64,000 nt of DNA from Cyanophora paradoxa (Eukaryota; Glaucocystophyceae; Cyanophorales; Cyanophoraceae): assembly GCA_004431415.1 (NCBI GenBank), contig QPMI01000206.1:1-64000 (forward strand). Reading direction: 5' to 3'. Made by a program: the position numbers and the translations under genes. Positions 9,466 through 19,230 of this stretch are shown here, piece by piece. Below the pieces are notes generated by a model that saw nothing but the letters and a program-made list of their open reading frames with translations, ran no database searches and was not told where the DNA came from. Positions within the stretch are counted from its first letter, which is position 1. Every line of letters starts with the position of its first letter.

Positions 9466-9682
9466 ATTCTCGATCGAAACAAATTTTGTAGAAATCGATT
9501 TGATCGGAGGCAAAAAAATGACAGCTTTCTTCCCTCTTTTTTAAAACTGTACCTATATATCGAGACAGTATCCCGACCCAAAACTACTTAAGGACTTGGC
9601 AAATAATAGGATATATATAAAAGACAATTCCTCCTTCCGAAATTATTTTCTTCGTTAAAGGTAGAAGTCCCCAAAATCGAAA
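9466..9682 (+). promoter_or_regulatory. Promoter region of the primase-helicase gene
   Basis: This 217-bp spacer has no convincing gene. A strong TATA-like string TATATATAAAAG lies at 9612-9623, about 60 bases before the ATG at 9683. That spacing differs from the structural genes, whose motif abuts the ATG, and suggests a host-type (early) promoter for replication genes. The class distinction is inference. Confidence 0.45.
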
Positions 9683-12273
9683 ATGAACAAAATCGAGAAA
9701 TTCGCCACCCCTGTTGAAAATGCTACATTCCTTAGTACTCTCATTGGTGATCGCAACAAGGTCACCCATGTATTTGATTCTGCCGAAGATGCCCTTGAAG
9801 CCATTGATAATAGCAAGGTTAAGACCTGGGCTGAATGCATTCAACCTGAGCAAGTGACCAGAGTTTACCTGGACCTGGATAAATTCGCTGATTTGAAGGA
9901 GAACATTGCTGATAACTATGCTGAGGCGGAAACTGTTGTAAGAGAGATGAGAGATAAGCTATGGAAGCGATCTGGTACCACTTCTATTAACGATATTGCT
10001 GTTGCAGTTCGCCATAGAAGGGTTTATTTGATTAAGGAGGATGTCACCAAGTTCAAGATTTCAGCCCACTTTATTATTAAATCGCTTGCATGCAAACATG
10101 AAGATATCCCAAGCTTTTCAAAGCGATGGGATTGGTGAAAAATGAGGATTATGACAGTGGAGTTTACAGCTCCACACAGAACCTAATCTGCCTCAATTGC
10201 TGCAAAGGTGAGACTCTGGATGCTCAAAATAAGTCGAAAAAAGATGTTGATAAAAACGTTTGCTTTAAGAAATTCGTTGACTGTGACAAAGTGTTAATGC
10301 GAAATGAGGACTTCTTTGTATCTTACTTCTCAGCTACTACTAAACTTGTGGATGAATCAAATATTTCTGCATTTGCAAATTATACTCCTGAGCCAAAACC
10401 AGTTAAAAAGGAGCCAAAAAGTGATAAAGTGAAGACTGAGAAGGTAGAAGCTGAAAAAGACACTGAACCCGAAAATCCTGTTACTTTCGAACTGCTACAA
10501 AGTGTTATAATGGGTCTGAATGGTGAGAGAGCTAATGAGTATAAAACTTGGATTGATGTAGGACTGGTCATCATCAATGTTGGGGAAGACAACAAATTTA
10601 CCCCTAAAATGCAGGCTGAACTCTTCCACCAATTCTCAGAACAGAGTGACAAGTATGATTATGATGAATGCCAGGAGAAGTTTACACAGCTTCGCAGAAG
10701 CAAGAAGAAGGCTGAGCCTGGCAAAGTGTTGACCTTCAAATCCTTGGTTTATTGGTTGAGCAAAGATAACAATGAGCTTTTCAAGGAACTCTTCCCAAAA
10801 AGTATGCATTCCTACCAGAGGACACAGATGAAATCGATTACAAGACTGCAAGTATCCCTCCTTTGGCTGAACATTACAATGTGCATAAGAGGTATTTCAA
10901 TGCTCGAATGCATCATGTTGAAAATGTTGGTTGTGTGATGCTCTGGGATGAACAACTACTTTGCTGGATGCCCAAAGATATTGGGAAGCTCTCTACAAAG
11001 CATTTCCCCATTTGATGCATAAGGTGATTGTCAATGAGGGAACAGATAATGAGAAAGAGAAATGGGAGCAATCATTTAGGAAATGGATTGTGGATCCAAC
11101 AGCCACAAGATCAACTTACATGGATTTCCTTCCCCTCCTGCTACTCTCAGTGCAAAATGCAAGTCTGTATTTAATCTCTATCCAGGAATGAAGGTCGACC
11201 ATCAGCAATTCGAAAATGCTCCAGAGGATGTAACTGCTGAGATGATTAAGCCTTTCCTTGATCACTTGTTCTTAATGTCTGGTGAGGATCAAAATACCTA
11301 TGAATATCTGTTGAAATGGTTTGCCCACATGCTGCAAAAGCCTGGGGAACTCAATGGAGTATCCTTAATCTTCATTGGTGAACAGGGAACTGGTAAGAAT
11401 GTGTTGGTTGATACTTTCCAAAAGAAGATACTTGGAGATGCCCTGAGTTATGCAACTGGTAAGCCAAAAGAGGATCTGTTTGGTCGATTTGCCCATAACA
11501 GAGAGGATAAGATCCTGATTGTTGTCAATGAAGCCTCAGGCAAGGACACATTCGAAAATAATGATATGCTCAAAGATCTCATAACTTCTGATAAGATTGT
11601 AATTGAACACAAAGGGATAGATTCATACACAAAAAGCAACTTTGCCAGGATTATATTCACCAGCAATAACAACATTCCAGTAAAAATTGAAGCTGGAGAT
11701 AGGCGATTTGTGGTTGTTGAAGTTAGTAAGAAATTCGCAAAGGATAGGTCATACTTCCTTCCACTTGTAAAATGGCTAAATGATCACTGCAATATTCGAA
11801 ACATTGCCCACTATTTGAGAACCAAAGTTGACTGTGAGGATGTGAACTGGATTGCTGATAGACCCCTTACAAATAAATACTATTTAGCCCAGCAGGTATG
11901 CGCCCCAATCATTCTTATGTTCACTAAGTGGCTTGTGGATCGAGGCTTAATTTCCGAGAATAAATGCAAGTCTGGTAGCCTTGTGGAAACCTGGAAATGG
12001 TTCCAGGAGTTTATTACCAGCAACAAATATAAAAACGATTATAATAGTCGCAGATATTATACAGAAATGCGAAGTGTTACATATATCCAAGTGAAAACTA
12101 CAAATGGCAAACAATACTATCATTTCTTGTTCCCACAAGTATTTGAGGAATTCAGAAAGATGAAGCTTGTAGATGATGAGACCATTGAGGAAGAAGCTAA
12201 TCCAAGGATGAAACAAGAACTACCTGCTGCTGATCCTGATGCATCAGATTATGACTCTGATGTTGAAGTTTAG
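9683..12273 (+). pseudogene. AEP-type primase / PriCT / SF3 helicase, four frameshifts
   Basis: Large replication protein now in pieces. Piece one has RVYLDLDKF, matching the AEP primase DxD motif, and KISAHFIIK, matching the downstream His motif. The middle piece has ERANEYKTWIDVGLVI, typical of the primase C-terminal PriCT domain. The last piece carries an SF3/D5-like helicase: Walker A GEQGTGKN, Walker B ILIVVNEAS, motif C FTSNNNIPV and arginine finger GDRRFVVVE. Frame changes are needed near 10130, 10800 (CCCAAAAAG), 11010 (TTTCCCC) and 11125 (TTCCCCTCC). Joined, it would be about 860 residues, a normal size for such fusions. It would prime and unwind viral DNA during replication. Either the gene is dead or the assembly has homopolymer errors. 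Confidence 0.85.
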
Positions 12274-12516
12274 GTTTACTCAAAAGTGGACTCACAGTTG
12301 ACTCAAATTTATCATAAAAGACCCAAACAGTCTTTTATTTATGGTTTATTTATCGATTAGGTTGACTAAGTGGGGGGAGTTGACTCATTTTTTCACAGAT
12401 TCTAAAAGAGGACTCTGCCCTAAAAAGAAATAAAAAGTGCCTCAACTCCACCCACTAAGTCAACCAAAAAATGATTTAAGAGATAGAAAAATATATTTAT
12501 ATGTAACTAGTAAGAA
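12274..12516. repeat. GTTGACT-rich repeat with long hairpin, internal copy
   Basis: This spacer carries AAGTGGACTCA and GTTGACTCA near 12282-12303. It then has an inverted repeat whose left arm is at about 12360-12384 (GGTTGACTAAGTGG...) and right arm at about 12443-12466 (...CCACTAAGTCAACC). The same order of elements recurs at 18742-18930 near the right end. Its 3' end also contains the promoter of the GIY-YIG gene. Function is unknown; a replication or regulatory element is possible. Confidence 0.65.
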
Positions 12517-12867
12517 ATGGCTGGAACAGATCATGATTCTGGATCGATCTATATGATTGAGAGTCAGGAAATGAACAAAGTCTACATAGGAAGAACCTCA
12601 CAGCCACTTCAAAAAAGATGGAGACAACACAAATCAGGTCAAATGCCATCTACAGCAGACCTATGCAAGGCTTCTGATGTGAAGTTCTCAGTCCTGTATT
12701 CAAGTAAGAAGGGTGGGCATGAAGACCTAATGAACAGAGAAGCATATTACATGTATCTCTTTGAACCTTGGATAGTCAATTTACAAAAACCGAAATCCCG
12801 ATTTAGGATTAATAGGTTTTTGCGATTCCATTCAGAGGAAGCCAGTGGATCCATTAAAACATTTTAA
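12517..12867 (+). CDS. GIY-YIG endonuclease
   Basis: Intact, 116 residues. The GIY-YIG signature is seen as SIYMI (residues 10-14) and KVYIGRTSQPLQKRWRQH (about 25-42), with the Arg and the following His, then the conserved Glu in NREAYYM (about 76) and Asn in IVNLQKP. The length equals a single nuclease domain. Stand-alone GIY-YIG nucleases are common in virophages and Polinton-like viruses; substrate and role here (homing, recombination or resolution) are unknown. The start ATG follows ACTAGTAAGAA. Confidence 0.85.
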   Translation: MAGTDHDSGSIYMIESQEMNKVYIGRTSQPLQKRWRQHKSGQMPSTADLCKASDVKFSVLYSSKKGGHEDLMNREAYYMYLFEPWIVNLQKPKSRFRINRFLRFHSEEASGSIKTF

Positions 12868-12927
12868 ATTGCGTTTAGAACATCCTAAAATAAAATATCC
12901 CCTTAGAATAGGAACAAGTTAGGAATA

Positions 12928-15900
12928 ATGCCCCGAATTACCAACAAACTCATAAGGGAGAAGAAATGGGAACTCATGGGATTGCTGGGAACACTTTATG
13001 CAGCCCATGAAATTACAGAGGCTGAATATGACCGGGAAATAGATTTAATTGCAAAGGGCAGACCCACTTTAAGCAGATTAACCAGAAAAGCAAATAACCT
13101 ATATGATAAAATTGAAACCTTGGATGAATTGGATAGGCTTAGGCAAATAGAACCAGATGCAGAAGATGGAACAGCCATGAATGAATTATATCGCTGGCTC
13201 ACTTACAGAGCCAGAAGGGAAGTTGTTGTAGATGTGATTGAATTCCTGGATAGAATTGCTACATCCCTTCCAAATCGATTAAAGCAGGGTTTAGATCAAT
13301 TCAGGGCAATCAAGGTTCGCTTGTCTTTTATCTGCAAGTTCGTTAAAGTGAGCAATCCACAGGTTTGGATATCGAAATACATTTACAGTGATTACTTTGT
13401 ATTAACCAGGTCGAGAAATATTCGAACTGAGCTGAATAAAGCAGCCCAAATGTGTCAGGAGCAGATGAATGTGGTTGATAGCTATCGCTTAGAAAGAATT
13501 GAAATACTCAGAGTGGCTATTATGAGTTATGCTCCAACTGGTGGATGCTTTCTACAAACCCCAGAGTGGATTGCTAGGAAGAGAGCCACAGTAAATATTC
13601 GAAATATTGATGATTCCTGCTTCGAAAATGCAATTTTGGCATATATTCACAGAAAAGCGATAAACTCCCATAAGAGGAATGAGCTTTCACAATATCGCAA
13701 ATGGAAATACTCAGCAATCGCTTATAATCCGCTGGCTCTCAATTTCGATAACATCCCATTCCCTGTTGCCTGTGATGCTGATATTATTGATAAATTCGAG
13801 GCTCAAAATGCAGGCATTAGCATTAATATATTTGGAATCGATGGAGAGGTTATTTATCCCCTGCATCAATCAAGTAACCCAGGCAGAAAGCATAAGGTTA
13901 ATCTCATGCTGATATTTGATGATGAAGGGAATGGTCACTATATTACAATCATGTCCCTTTCAAGGCTATTGAAAGTAAACCATGAAACATACAATGATCA
14001 GAAGTTACACTACTGTGACACATGCTTATCTCGATTCAGGTCTGAGGCTAAACTCACTGCTCATGTGGACTCAAACAGATGCATTGATTGGAGACTCTCA
14101 AAGGGAATCACACCAAAACCTGAGACCACCATAGAGTTTGGACTGAAAAACCTCAGGAAAACTGTTTGGCTTCCTGTTGTGGTTTACTGCAAGATTGAAC
14201 ATAGAAGCATCCCCATAGATGCATCGAAATCCAAGAGGGAAGTCTCAGCAGTCAACATTAGAATAGTCACTGGGGCAGATGTTCAAGATTTTCGATTTGA
14301 GGGTCAGGATCCAATGGGAGGTCTGTTTGAATGCTTGGAATCCAAAGCAAGAGAGCTAATTGACTTCCTGTTTACCAATATTCCCATGAATGAACTCACA
14401 GATGAGCAAAAGGCTGTTTACAGGGCTACTAAACACTGTTACCTTTGCAGTGAGAGGTTCACTAAAGAAAACTTCAAATGCAGGGATCATGATCACCACA
14501 CAGGTCATTATATTGCTCCTGCATGCAGAAACTGCAATCTCCATAGGAGAATCTCAAAGCAAACCAAAGTTGCAGTTGTTGTTGACCAAATGGATGACTG
14601 TGGGACATTCATTTTCAGAAAAATAGCAGGCATGGGTGATAAAAAGCGAATCGAAATCCTTTCGAAAAACTTTGATCAATACCTGTCATTGCAATGGGGT
14701 CTTTACAAGTTCATTGATGCAAGCAATTTCATGGATTTTGGAGCTGCTGATGTAGATGAGTTAATGAACAAATTCCAGGCTTTTAGAAGGCTTTCACACT
14801 CAGTATATGGATTGGACCCAGTTCATTATGTATCTGCACCTGGGTTATCTTGGGATGCTATGCTTAGGACCACCAAGGCAAAAATAGAGCTTATAAGTGA
14901 TGTAGAGCAATACGAATTTGTTGAGAGGGGAATCAGGGGTGGCTTTGCAACAATGCCTTGTAGGTATGCTGAGGCTGATGGTGAAAACTCCCACATTATG
15001 CTGTTTGATGCTAACAACTTGTATGGCTACTGTTTGAGTCAGCCAATCCCAGTTGGTGATTTTAGATGGGAGACCGAATTCAACCCACAAGATAACAGAT
15101 CCAGTTTCCTGGAAGTTGATCTGGATTACCCAATTAGGCTATATCTAGACCACAGTGATTTCCCCCTAATTATTAACAAGAAAATAGTAGAATATGCAGA
15201 ATTATCACAATATCAAAAGAGCCTATTAGATCTCTCAGGAGAAGAGCTTGATAAAACCCCAAAGCTAACTGCAACCTTTGGTTCTGTGACCAACTATGTG
15301 ATTTCTGAGCCTCTCCTACAGTATCTGTTGGACAAAGGGGTGAAATTAAAGAAAATTCACAGGGTCCTATCATTTACTGTGGCTCCTGTAATGAAATCTT
15401 ATATTGAGCTGAACACTGAGATGAGAAGGAAAGCAGTGAATAAATTCGAGGCTGATTTCTATAAACTGATGAATAATTCAATCTATGGGAAATGCATTGA
15501 ATCATGTAGAGGTAGATCTGTGGTAAAGATTGCTAATACTGAGAAGCTATTTATGAAATATGCAGCTTCCCCATTGGTGAAATCAACAAGTCCCATAAAC
15601 GAAAAAGCAGTTGCTTTTGAGTTTTACACAAAGCATGTGAAACTAGATAAGCCTGTTGCAATTGGGGCTTATGTTTTGGATGCAGCCAAACTGCATAATT
15701 ACCAGTTCTTCTATGATACTGTAAGGTCCCAATGGACAAAAGCAAAGTTACTATTCCATGATACTGACTCCTTCTGTCTATTTATTGAATCTAAGACCTT
15801 ACAAAAAGATATAGAGAATATATCCTATGCATTAGACCTTGGAGGTGATTCCAGAATGACCCCAGGTAAATACAAAAATGAGATGCCAGGTTCTGCTATA

Positions 15901-16173
15901 TTGGAGTATGTGGGTCTCAGAGCCAAAGTTTACAGTTTCAGAACTGCTGAGATTGAGAGGAGTAAGCTCTCTGGGACTTCAACTGAGGAACTCCAATTTA
16001 ATGATTTTAAGGAGTGTTTATTTGCAGGTATCAGCAAGACTGTGACTGCAAAGCAGAAGAGAAGGGCAGATCACACAATAATAGATACTGTGAGTAGAAG
16101 GGTTGCCCTAAACTGCTTTGATGCAAAGAGATACATCTTACCAGATGGTATTAATTCTGTTCCTTTTAATTAA
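12928..16173 (+). CDS. polB: Family B DNA polymerase, protein-primed Polinton type
   Basis: Intact, 1,081 residues. Polymerase motifs are clear: motif A FDANNLYGYC near residue 694, motif B KLMNNSIYGKC near 847-857, and motif C HDTDSF near 943-948. Before the palm there is a C2HC-type zinc finger (YCDTCLSRF...HVDSNRC, about 357-382) and an HNH/endonuclease VII-like segment (CYLCSERF ... DHDHHTGHY ... CRNCNLHRR, about 504-535). That arrangement is known from Polinton and related protein-primed polymerases. It would replicate the linear genome using a terminal protein; no separate terminal-protein gene is recognised. It is 3 bases from the integrase gene, so the two form one unit. No frame disruption in over 3.2 kb contrasts with the helicase. 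Confidence 0.92.
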   Translation: MPRITNKLIREKKWELMGLLGTLYAAHEITEAEYDREIDLIAKGRPTLSRLTRKANNLYDKIETLDELDRLRQIEPDAEDGTAMNELYRWLTYRARREVVVDVIEFLDRIATSLPNRLKQGLDQFRAIKVRLSFICKFVKVSNPQVWISKYIYSDYFVLTRSRNIRTELNKAAQMCQEQMNVVDSYRLERIEILRVAIMSYAPTGGCFLQTPEWIARKRATVNIRNIDDSCFENAILAYIHRKAINSHKRNELSQYRKWKYSAIAYNPLALNFDNIPFPVACDADIIDKFEAQNAGISINIFGIDGEVIYPLHQSSNPGRKHKVNLMLIFDDEGNGHYITIMSLSRLLKVNHETYNDQKLHYCDTCLSRFRSEAKLTAHVDSNRCIDWRLSKGITPKPETTIEFGLKNLRKTVWLPVVVYCKIEHRSIPIDASKSKREVSAVNIRIVTGADVQDFRFEGQDPMGGLFECLESKARELIDFLFTNIPMNELTDEQKAVYRATKHCYLCSERFTKENFKCRDHDHHTGHYIAPACRNCNLHRRISKQTKVAVVVDQMDDCGTFIFRKIAGMGDKKRIEILSKNFDQYLSLQWGLYKFIDASNFMDFGAADVDELMNKFQAFRRLSHSVYGLDPVHYVSAPGLSWDAMLRTTKAKIELISDVEQYEFVERGIRGGFATMPCRYAEADGENSHIMLFDANNLYGYCLSQPIPVGDFRWETEFNPQDNRSSFLEVDLDYPIRLYLDHSDFPLIINKKIVEYAELSQYQKSLLDLSGEELDKTPKLTATFGSVTNYVISEPLLQYLLDKGVKLKKIHRVLSFTVAPVMKSYIELNTEMRRKAVNKFEADFYKLMNNSIYGKCIESCRGRSVVKIANTEKLFMKYAASPLVKSTSPINEKAVAFEFYTKHVKLDKPVAIGAYVLDAAKLHNYQFFYDTVRSQWTKAKLLFHDTDSFCLFIESKTLQKDIENISYALDLGGDSRMTPGKYKNEMPGSAILEYVGLRAKVYSFRTAEIERSKLSGTSTEELQFNDFKECLFAGISKTVTAKQKRRADHTIIDTVSRRVALNCFDAKRYILPDGINSVPFN

Positions 16174-16176
16174 GAG

Positions 16177-17562
16177 ATGCCAGCAACTGGAAGAATAGTT
16201 AGAAGAACCACTGAGCAACTGCAAGGTAACCTGTTGCCTATCACAATTCCAAAGGAGGAAAAAGGGGAATCTCGAATTGTTAAAAAGTCTGAGATGAAAG
16301 AGCTTGTCCCAGTAGAGATCCCAGTTGCTATTGCAGTGAAAGAAACCAGCAAGATTGCCAAGAGATTCTATGATGTGAGAACTGGTTACAAAGGGCTTCA
16401 AGCTATGAGGGCTGAGTTACCAGATGAATCCTATAAGCAGTTGCAAGAGTTCTATAAAAAACAAGAGGTAGTTCAGATCAATGCACCTGCTATATCTAGG
16501 AAGAGAGATCCCATGGTCCCAATTAGGCAACCCCTTGATACCTATGTGATTGATTTGCTCTTTTTCCCAGCTTATAAGAAACAAAACAATGGCTATGATA
16601 CATTTATGACTGCAATGGAATCAACACTGAGAACTGGGTATATCATACCTATAAGGGATAAATCAGCTCTCACTACATTGGCTGCATTTAAACAGCTTGA
16701 GATGAGAGTAGCAAGACCCATAGTAAAGGTTCAATCAGATGCTGGGAGTGAGTTCCAAAATCGAATATTCCAGGAATATTTATCTAGTAAATTCATAGAA
16801 CACCAAGTGAGTGGAACTGCTGACCATAGAAGCCAAGGTCGAATTGAAGCCTTTAACAAGCAGATTAAGAGACTGATCACAAACTATTGCATAGCTAATA
16901 ACACAGCTAGATTCTTTGATGTGTTAGGTGATATTGAGTATAATTACAATAATACAGTTCACTCAGCTACTAAGATGAAGCCAGGCGAAACTACAGAGGA
17001 GCATTATAGGTATATAGTGGGATTAGAAGATGAGAGATTCAAGAAATCAATAGCTTACCTTGATACCATGCAGCCTGGCATGTTTGTTAGAGTGAAAGTT
17101 GAGAAGAACCCCTTTGCTAAACAGGGTAACAATTGGTCTAGGATGGTTTACACAGTTGATAGTAGGGAAGGCTTTAAGTTTAAGCTAAGGAGTCCCAATG
17201 GTGAGATCATAGAAAACAGGTTTGCTTTCCATGAGCTGTTGCCTGTGAATGCAGTTGAATATCTAGAAACCCCTACAGTGGATGCCTTAGAGCAAGCCAA
17301 GGAGGAAGCTAGGGTTGATGCTGCTATAAGGAGAGAAGGCATAGAAGCTGCTAATGAAGTCCCAGATAAGCCTTTGATAGAGGCTAGGAAGGAGAAGGCT
17401 GGAAAAGTTAGCAGGGAACTCAAAAAGCTCACTATAGCAGGGACACAGAAACTTTCAGAAGTGAATAGCCAGAGATGGTATAATGACTTTCAGACTACTA
17501 AGGAGTCATATACAGCCCCTAAACCTCAAAGAACACTAAGAGAAAGGACCAAAACTAGCTAG
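16177..17562 (+). CDS. Retroviral-type (rve) integrase, D,D35E
   Basis: Intact, 461 residues. The catalytic triad is Asp126 (TYVIDLLFF), Asp188 (KVQSDAGSEF) and Glu224 (GRIEAFN), with exactly 35 residues between the second Asp and the Glu, as in retroviral integrases. I see no HHCC zinc motif in the N-terminal 115 residues and no clear chromodomain. The C-terminal 150 residues are Ala/Glu/Lys-rich and probably helical. The start ATG follows TTTTAATTAAGAG three bases after the polymerase stop. It would insert the element into host chromosomes with a short target duplication. It is the last gene before the non-coding right end. Confidence 0.93.
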   Translation: MPATGRIVRRTTEQLQGNLLPITIPKEEKGESRIVKKSEMKELVPVEIPVAIAVKETSKIAKRFYDVRTGYKGLQAMRAELPDESYKQLQEFYKKQEVVQINAPAISRKRDPMVPIRQPLDTYVIDLLFFPAYKKQNNGYDTFMTAMESTLRTGYIIPIRDKSALTTLAAFKQLEMRVARPIVKVQSDAGSEFQNRIFQEYLSSKFIEHQVSGTADHRSQGRIEAFNKQIKRLITNYCIANNTARFFDVLGDIEYNYNNTVHSATKMKPGETTEEHYRYIVGLEDERFKKSIAYLDTMQPGMFVRVKVEKNPFAKQGNNWSRMVYTVDSREGFKFKLRSPNGEIIENRFAFHELLPVNAVEYLETPTVDALEQAKEEARVDAAIRREGIEAANEVPDKPLIEARKEKAGKVSRELKKLTIAGTQKLSEVNSQRWYNDFQTTKESYTAPKPQRTLRERTKTS

Positions 17563-17786
17563 TTTCATAGCCGAAAACTCGTTTTTTCCAAATATATGTA
17601 TGTGTGATATACATATATGCATATGATATACACATCAACGTGTAGATCTTCTCAAGCGCTTCACAATGCTATGCAGAACGCTGCAAGTTGACTATCTGGT
17701 GATGAGATACAAGCGTTTGAAGATGCCGACAATCGAAAAACCGAAACTTCGGCGAAACTTCGGCGAAATGTTTTATTCTTTATGGA
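17563..17786. other. Non-coding start of the right terminal region
   Basis: Between the integrase stop and the first repeat array I see no gene. The stretch holds a run of alternating ATATAC/ATATGCATATG near 17595-17632, with small palindromes, and a direct repeat of AAACTTCGGCG at about 17744-17766. Confidence 0.5.
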
Positions 17787-17887
17787 AATCGATTTCATGT
17801 AATCGATTTCATGTAATCGATTTCATGCAATCGATTTCATGTACGTAATCGATTTCATGTAATCGATATCATGTAATCGATTTCATT
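17787..17887. repeat. 14-bp tandem repeat, AATCGATTTCATGT, seven copies
   Basis: Seven near-identical units of AATCGATTTCATGT follow one another, with one unit stretched by an extra ACGT and one carrying ATCGATATC. Each contains the palindrome ATCGAT. It directly precedes the longer minisatellite. Array sits in the non-coding terminal region of the provirus. Confidence 0.9.
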
Positions 17888-17890
17888 TAG

Positions 17891-18420
17891 CACGAATTAT
17901 CTTTTAATTAGTGGTTTCAGGCACGAATTATCTTTTAATCAGTGGTTTCAAGCACGAATTATCTATCAATTAGTGATTTCAAGCACGAATTATCTTTCAA
18001 TTAGTGATTTCAAGCACGAATTATCTTTTAATTAGTGGTTTTAGGCACGAATTATCTTTTAATCAGTGGTTTCAAGCACGAATTATCTCTTAATAAGTGA
18101 TTTCAAGCACGAATTATCTTTCAATTAGTGATTTCAAGCACGAATTATCTCTTAATTAGTGATTTCAAGCACGAATTATCTTTCAATTAGTGATTTCAAG
18201 CACGAATTATCTTTCAATTAGTGATTTCAAGCACGAATTATCTTTCAATAAGTATTTCAAGCACGAATTATCTTTTAATAAGTGATTTCAAGCACGAATT
18301 ATCTTTTAATTAGTGATTTCAAGCACGAATTATTTTTTAATAAGTGATTTCAAGCACGAATTATGTGGTTTAAAGCACGAATTATGTGGTTTAAAGCACG
18401 AATTATGTGGTTTCAAGCAC
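17891..18420. repeat. Minisatellite, about 18 copies of a 31-bp unit
   Basis: Every unit begins CACGAATTAT. Fifteen units are about 31 bp (core followed by CTTTTAATTAGTG and TTTCAAG variants), and the last three are shortened to 18 bp (core plus GTGGTTTAAAG). Alternation of TTTTAAT and TTTCAAT variants indicates growth by duplication of multi-unit blocks. There are no unique spacers, so it is not a CRISPR array. The position next to the element end suggests part of a terminal repeat region or a replication-related array. Confidence 0.92.
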
Positions 18421-18741
18421 ACCAATCAGATTGCGCCAAACATATATACATAAACAATATGACAATTAACACATCGCCGTGATCGTCATAATCTCCCGAG
18501 TCCGCCCGTGTGTCATATATATCATATACATATGCAACGTCATGATGACGTCATATCGAAAACTCCCATACAAAACACTAAAAAGCATGTATCTCTTCAC
18601 CAACTCATCATCTCACAAAGATAAAAACAGATTCGGAATCCTCTCAACGAGACCAGCGTGACTATGTAAGTATCATAGGCTCAATAATTCATATGTTTCT
18701 AAGCATCTGCCCTAGATTCCCCTATTATATTATATTTATAT
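18421..18741. other. Non-coding stretch, nothing recognised
   Basis: I see no supported gene. A 60-codon open frame at 18479 has no recognisable features. The sequence includes ATATATCATATACATATG near 18513-18532 and TGACGTCA near 18545. Confidence 0.4.
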
Positions 18742-19190
18742 TTAAGTGGACTCAAGGTTGACTCATATTAATCGTAAAAGTAGTAAAAGTATATGGATTT
18801 TGTTACGAATTCAATGGAGGGTTGACTAAGTGGGTTGAGTTGACTCAAATTTCACAGGAAATATTTGGGACCTAAAGTTTTCTAAAAAGGATTTGAAAAA
18901 ATGTGTCAACTCCCCCCACTTAGTCAACCCTGACCATAAACAGTAAGGATTTGAGCTAACATGTATCACAAAGTGAACATTTTGAGTCCACTTAGAAGAT
19001 CCACTTTTGAAATCCAAGTTGATTTTGCTTGAAATTTCAAAGTTGATCTAAAAGTGAGTCCACCCTGATTGATTATGGTAACAAAGTGGACTAAGTTGAC
19101 TAAGTTGAGTCATCTTAAGAAATTCAAAGAGACTAAGAGTTCAAAATGTTTATGAAAAGTGAGTCAACTTAGACCACTTATGATAACAAA
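18742..19190. repeat. GTTGACT-rich repeat, terminal copy
   Basis: This begins AAGTGGACTCA...GTTGACTCA like the copy at 12282. It then carries the same inverted repeat: GGTTGACTAAGTGGG near 18823 against CCCACTTAGTCAACC near 18916. Further GTTGACTAAGTTGAG and GTGAGTCAACTTAG motifs follow to 19190, forming more potential hairpins. Two copies, one internal and one terminal, imply a cis function or a small element that transposes within the genome. Confidence 0.65.
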
Positions 19191-19230
19191 GTTAAATATT
19201 TATTTGATTTAATCGGAAAAGAACATGATT

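Noticed and set aside
12360-12470. Plant-type W-box (TTGAC) regulatory cluster
   Set aside because: The TTGACT motifs are parts of long inverted repeats in a protist virus; no reason to invoke WRKY factors.
17891-18420. CRISPR array
   Set aside because: Units are directly tandem with no unique spacers, and the setting is a eukaryotic provirus.
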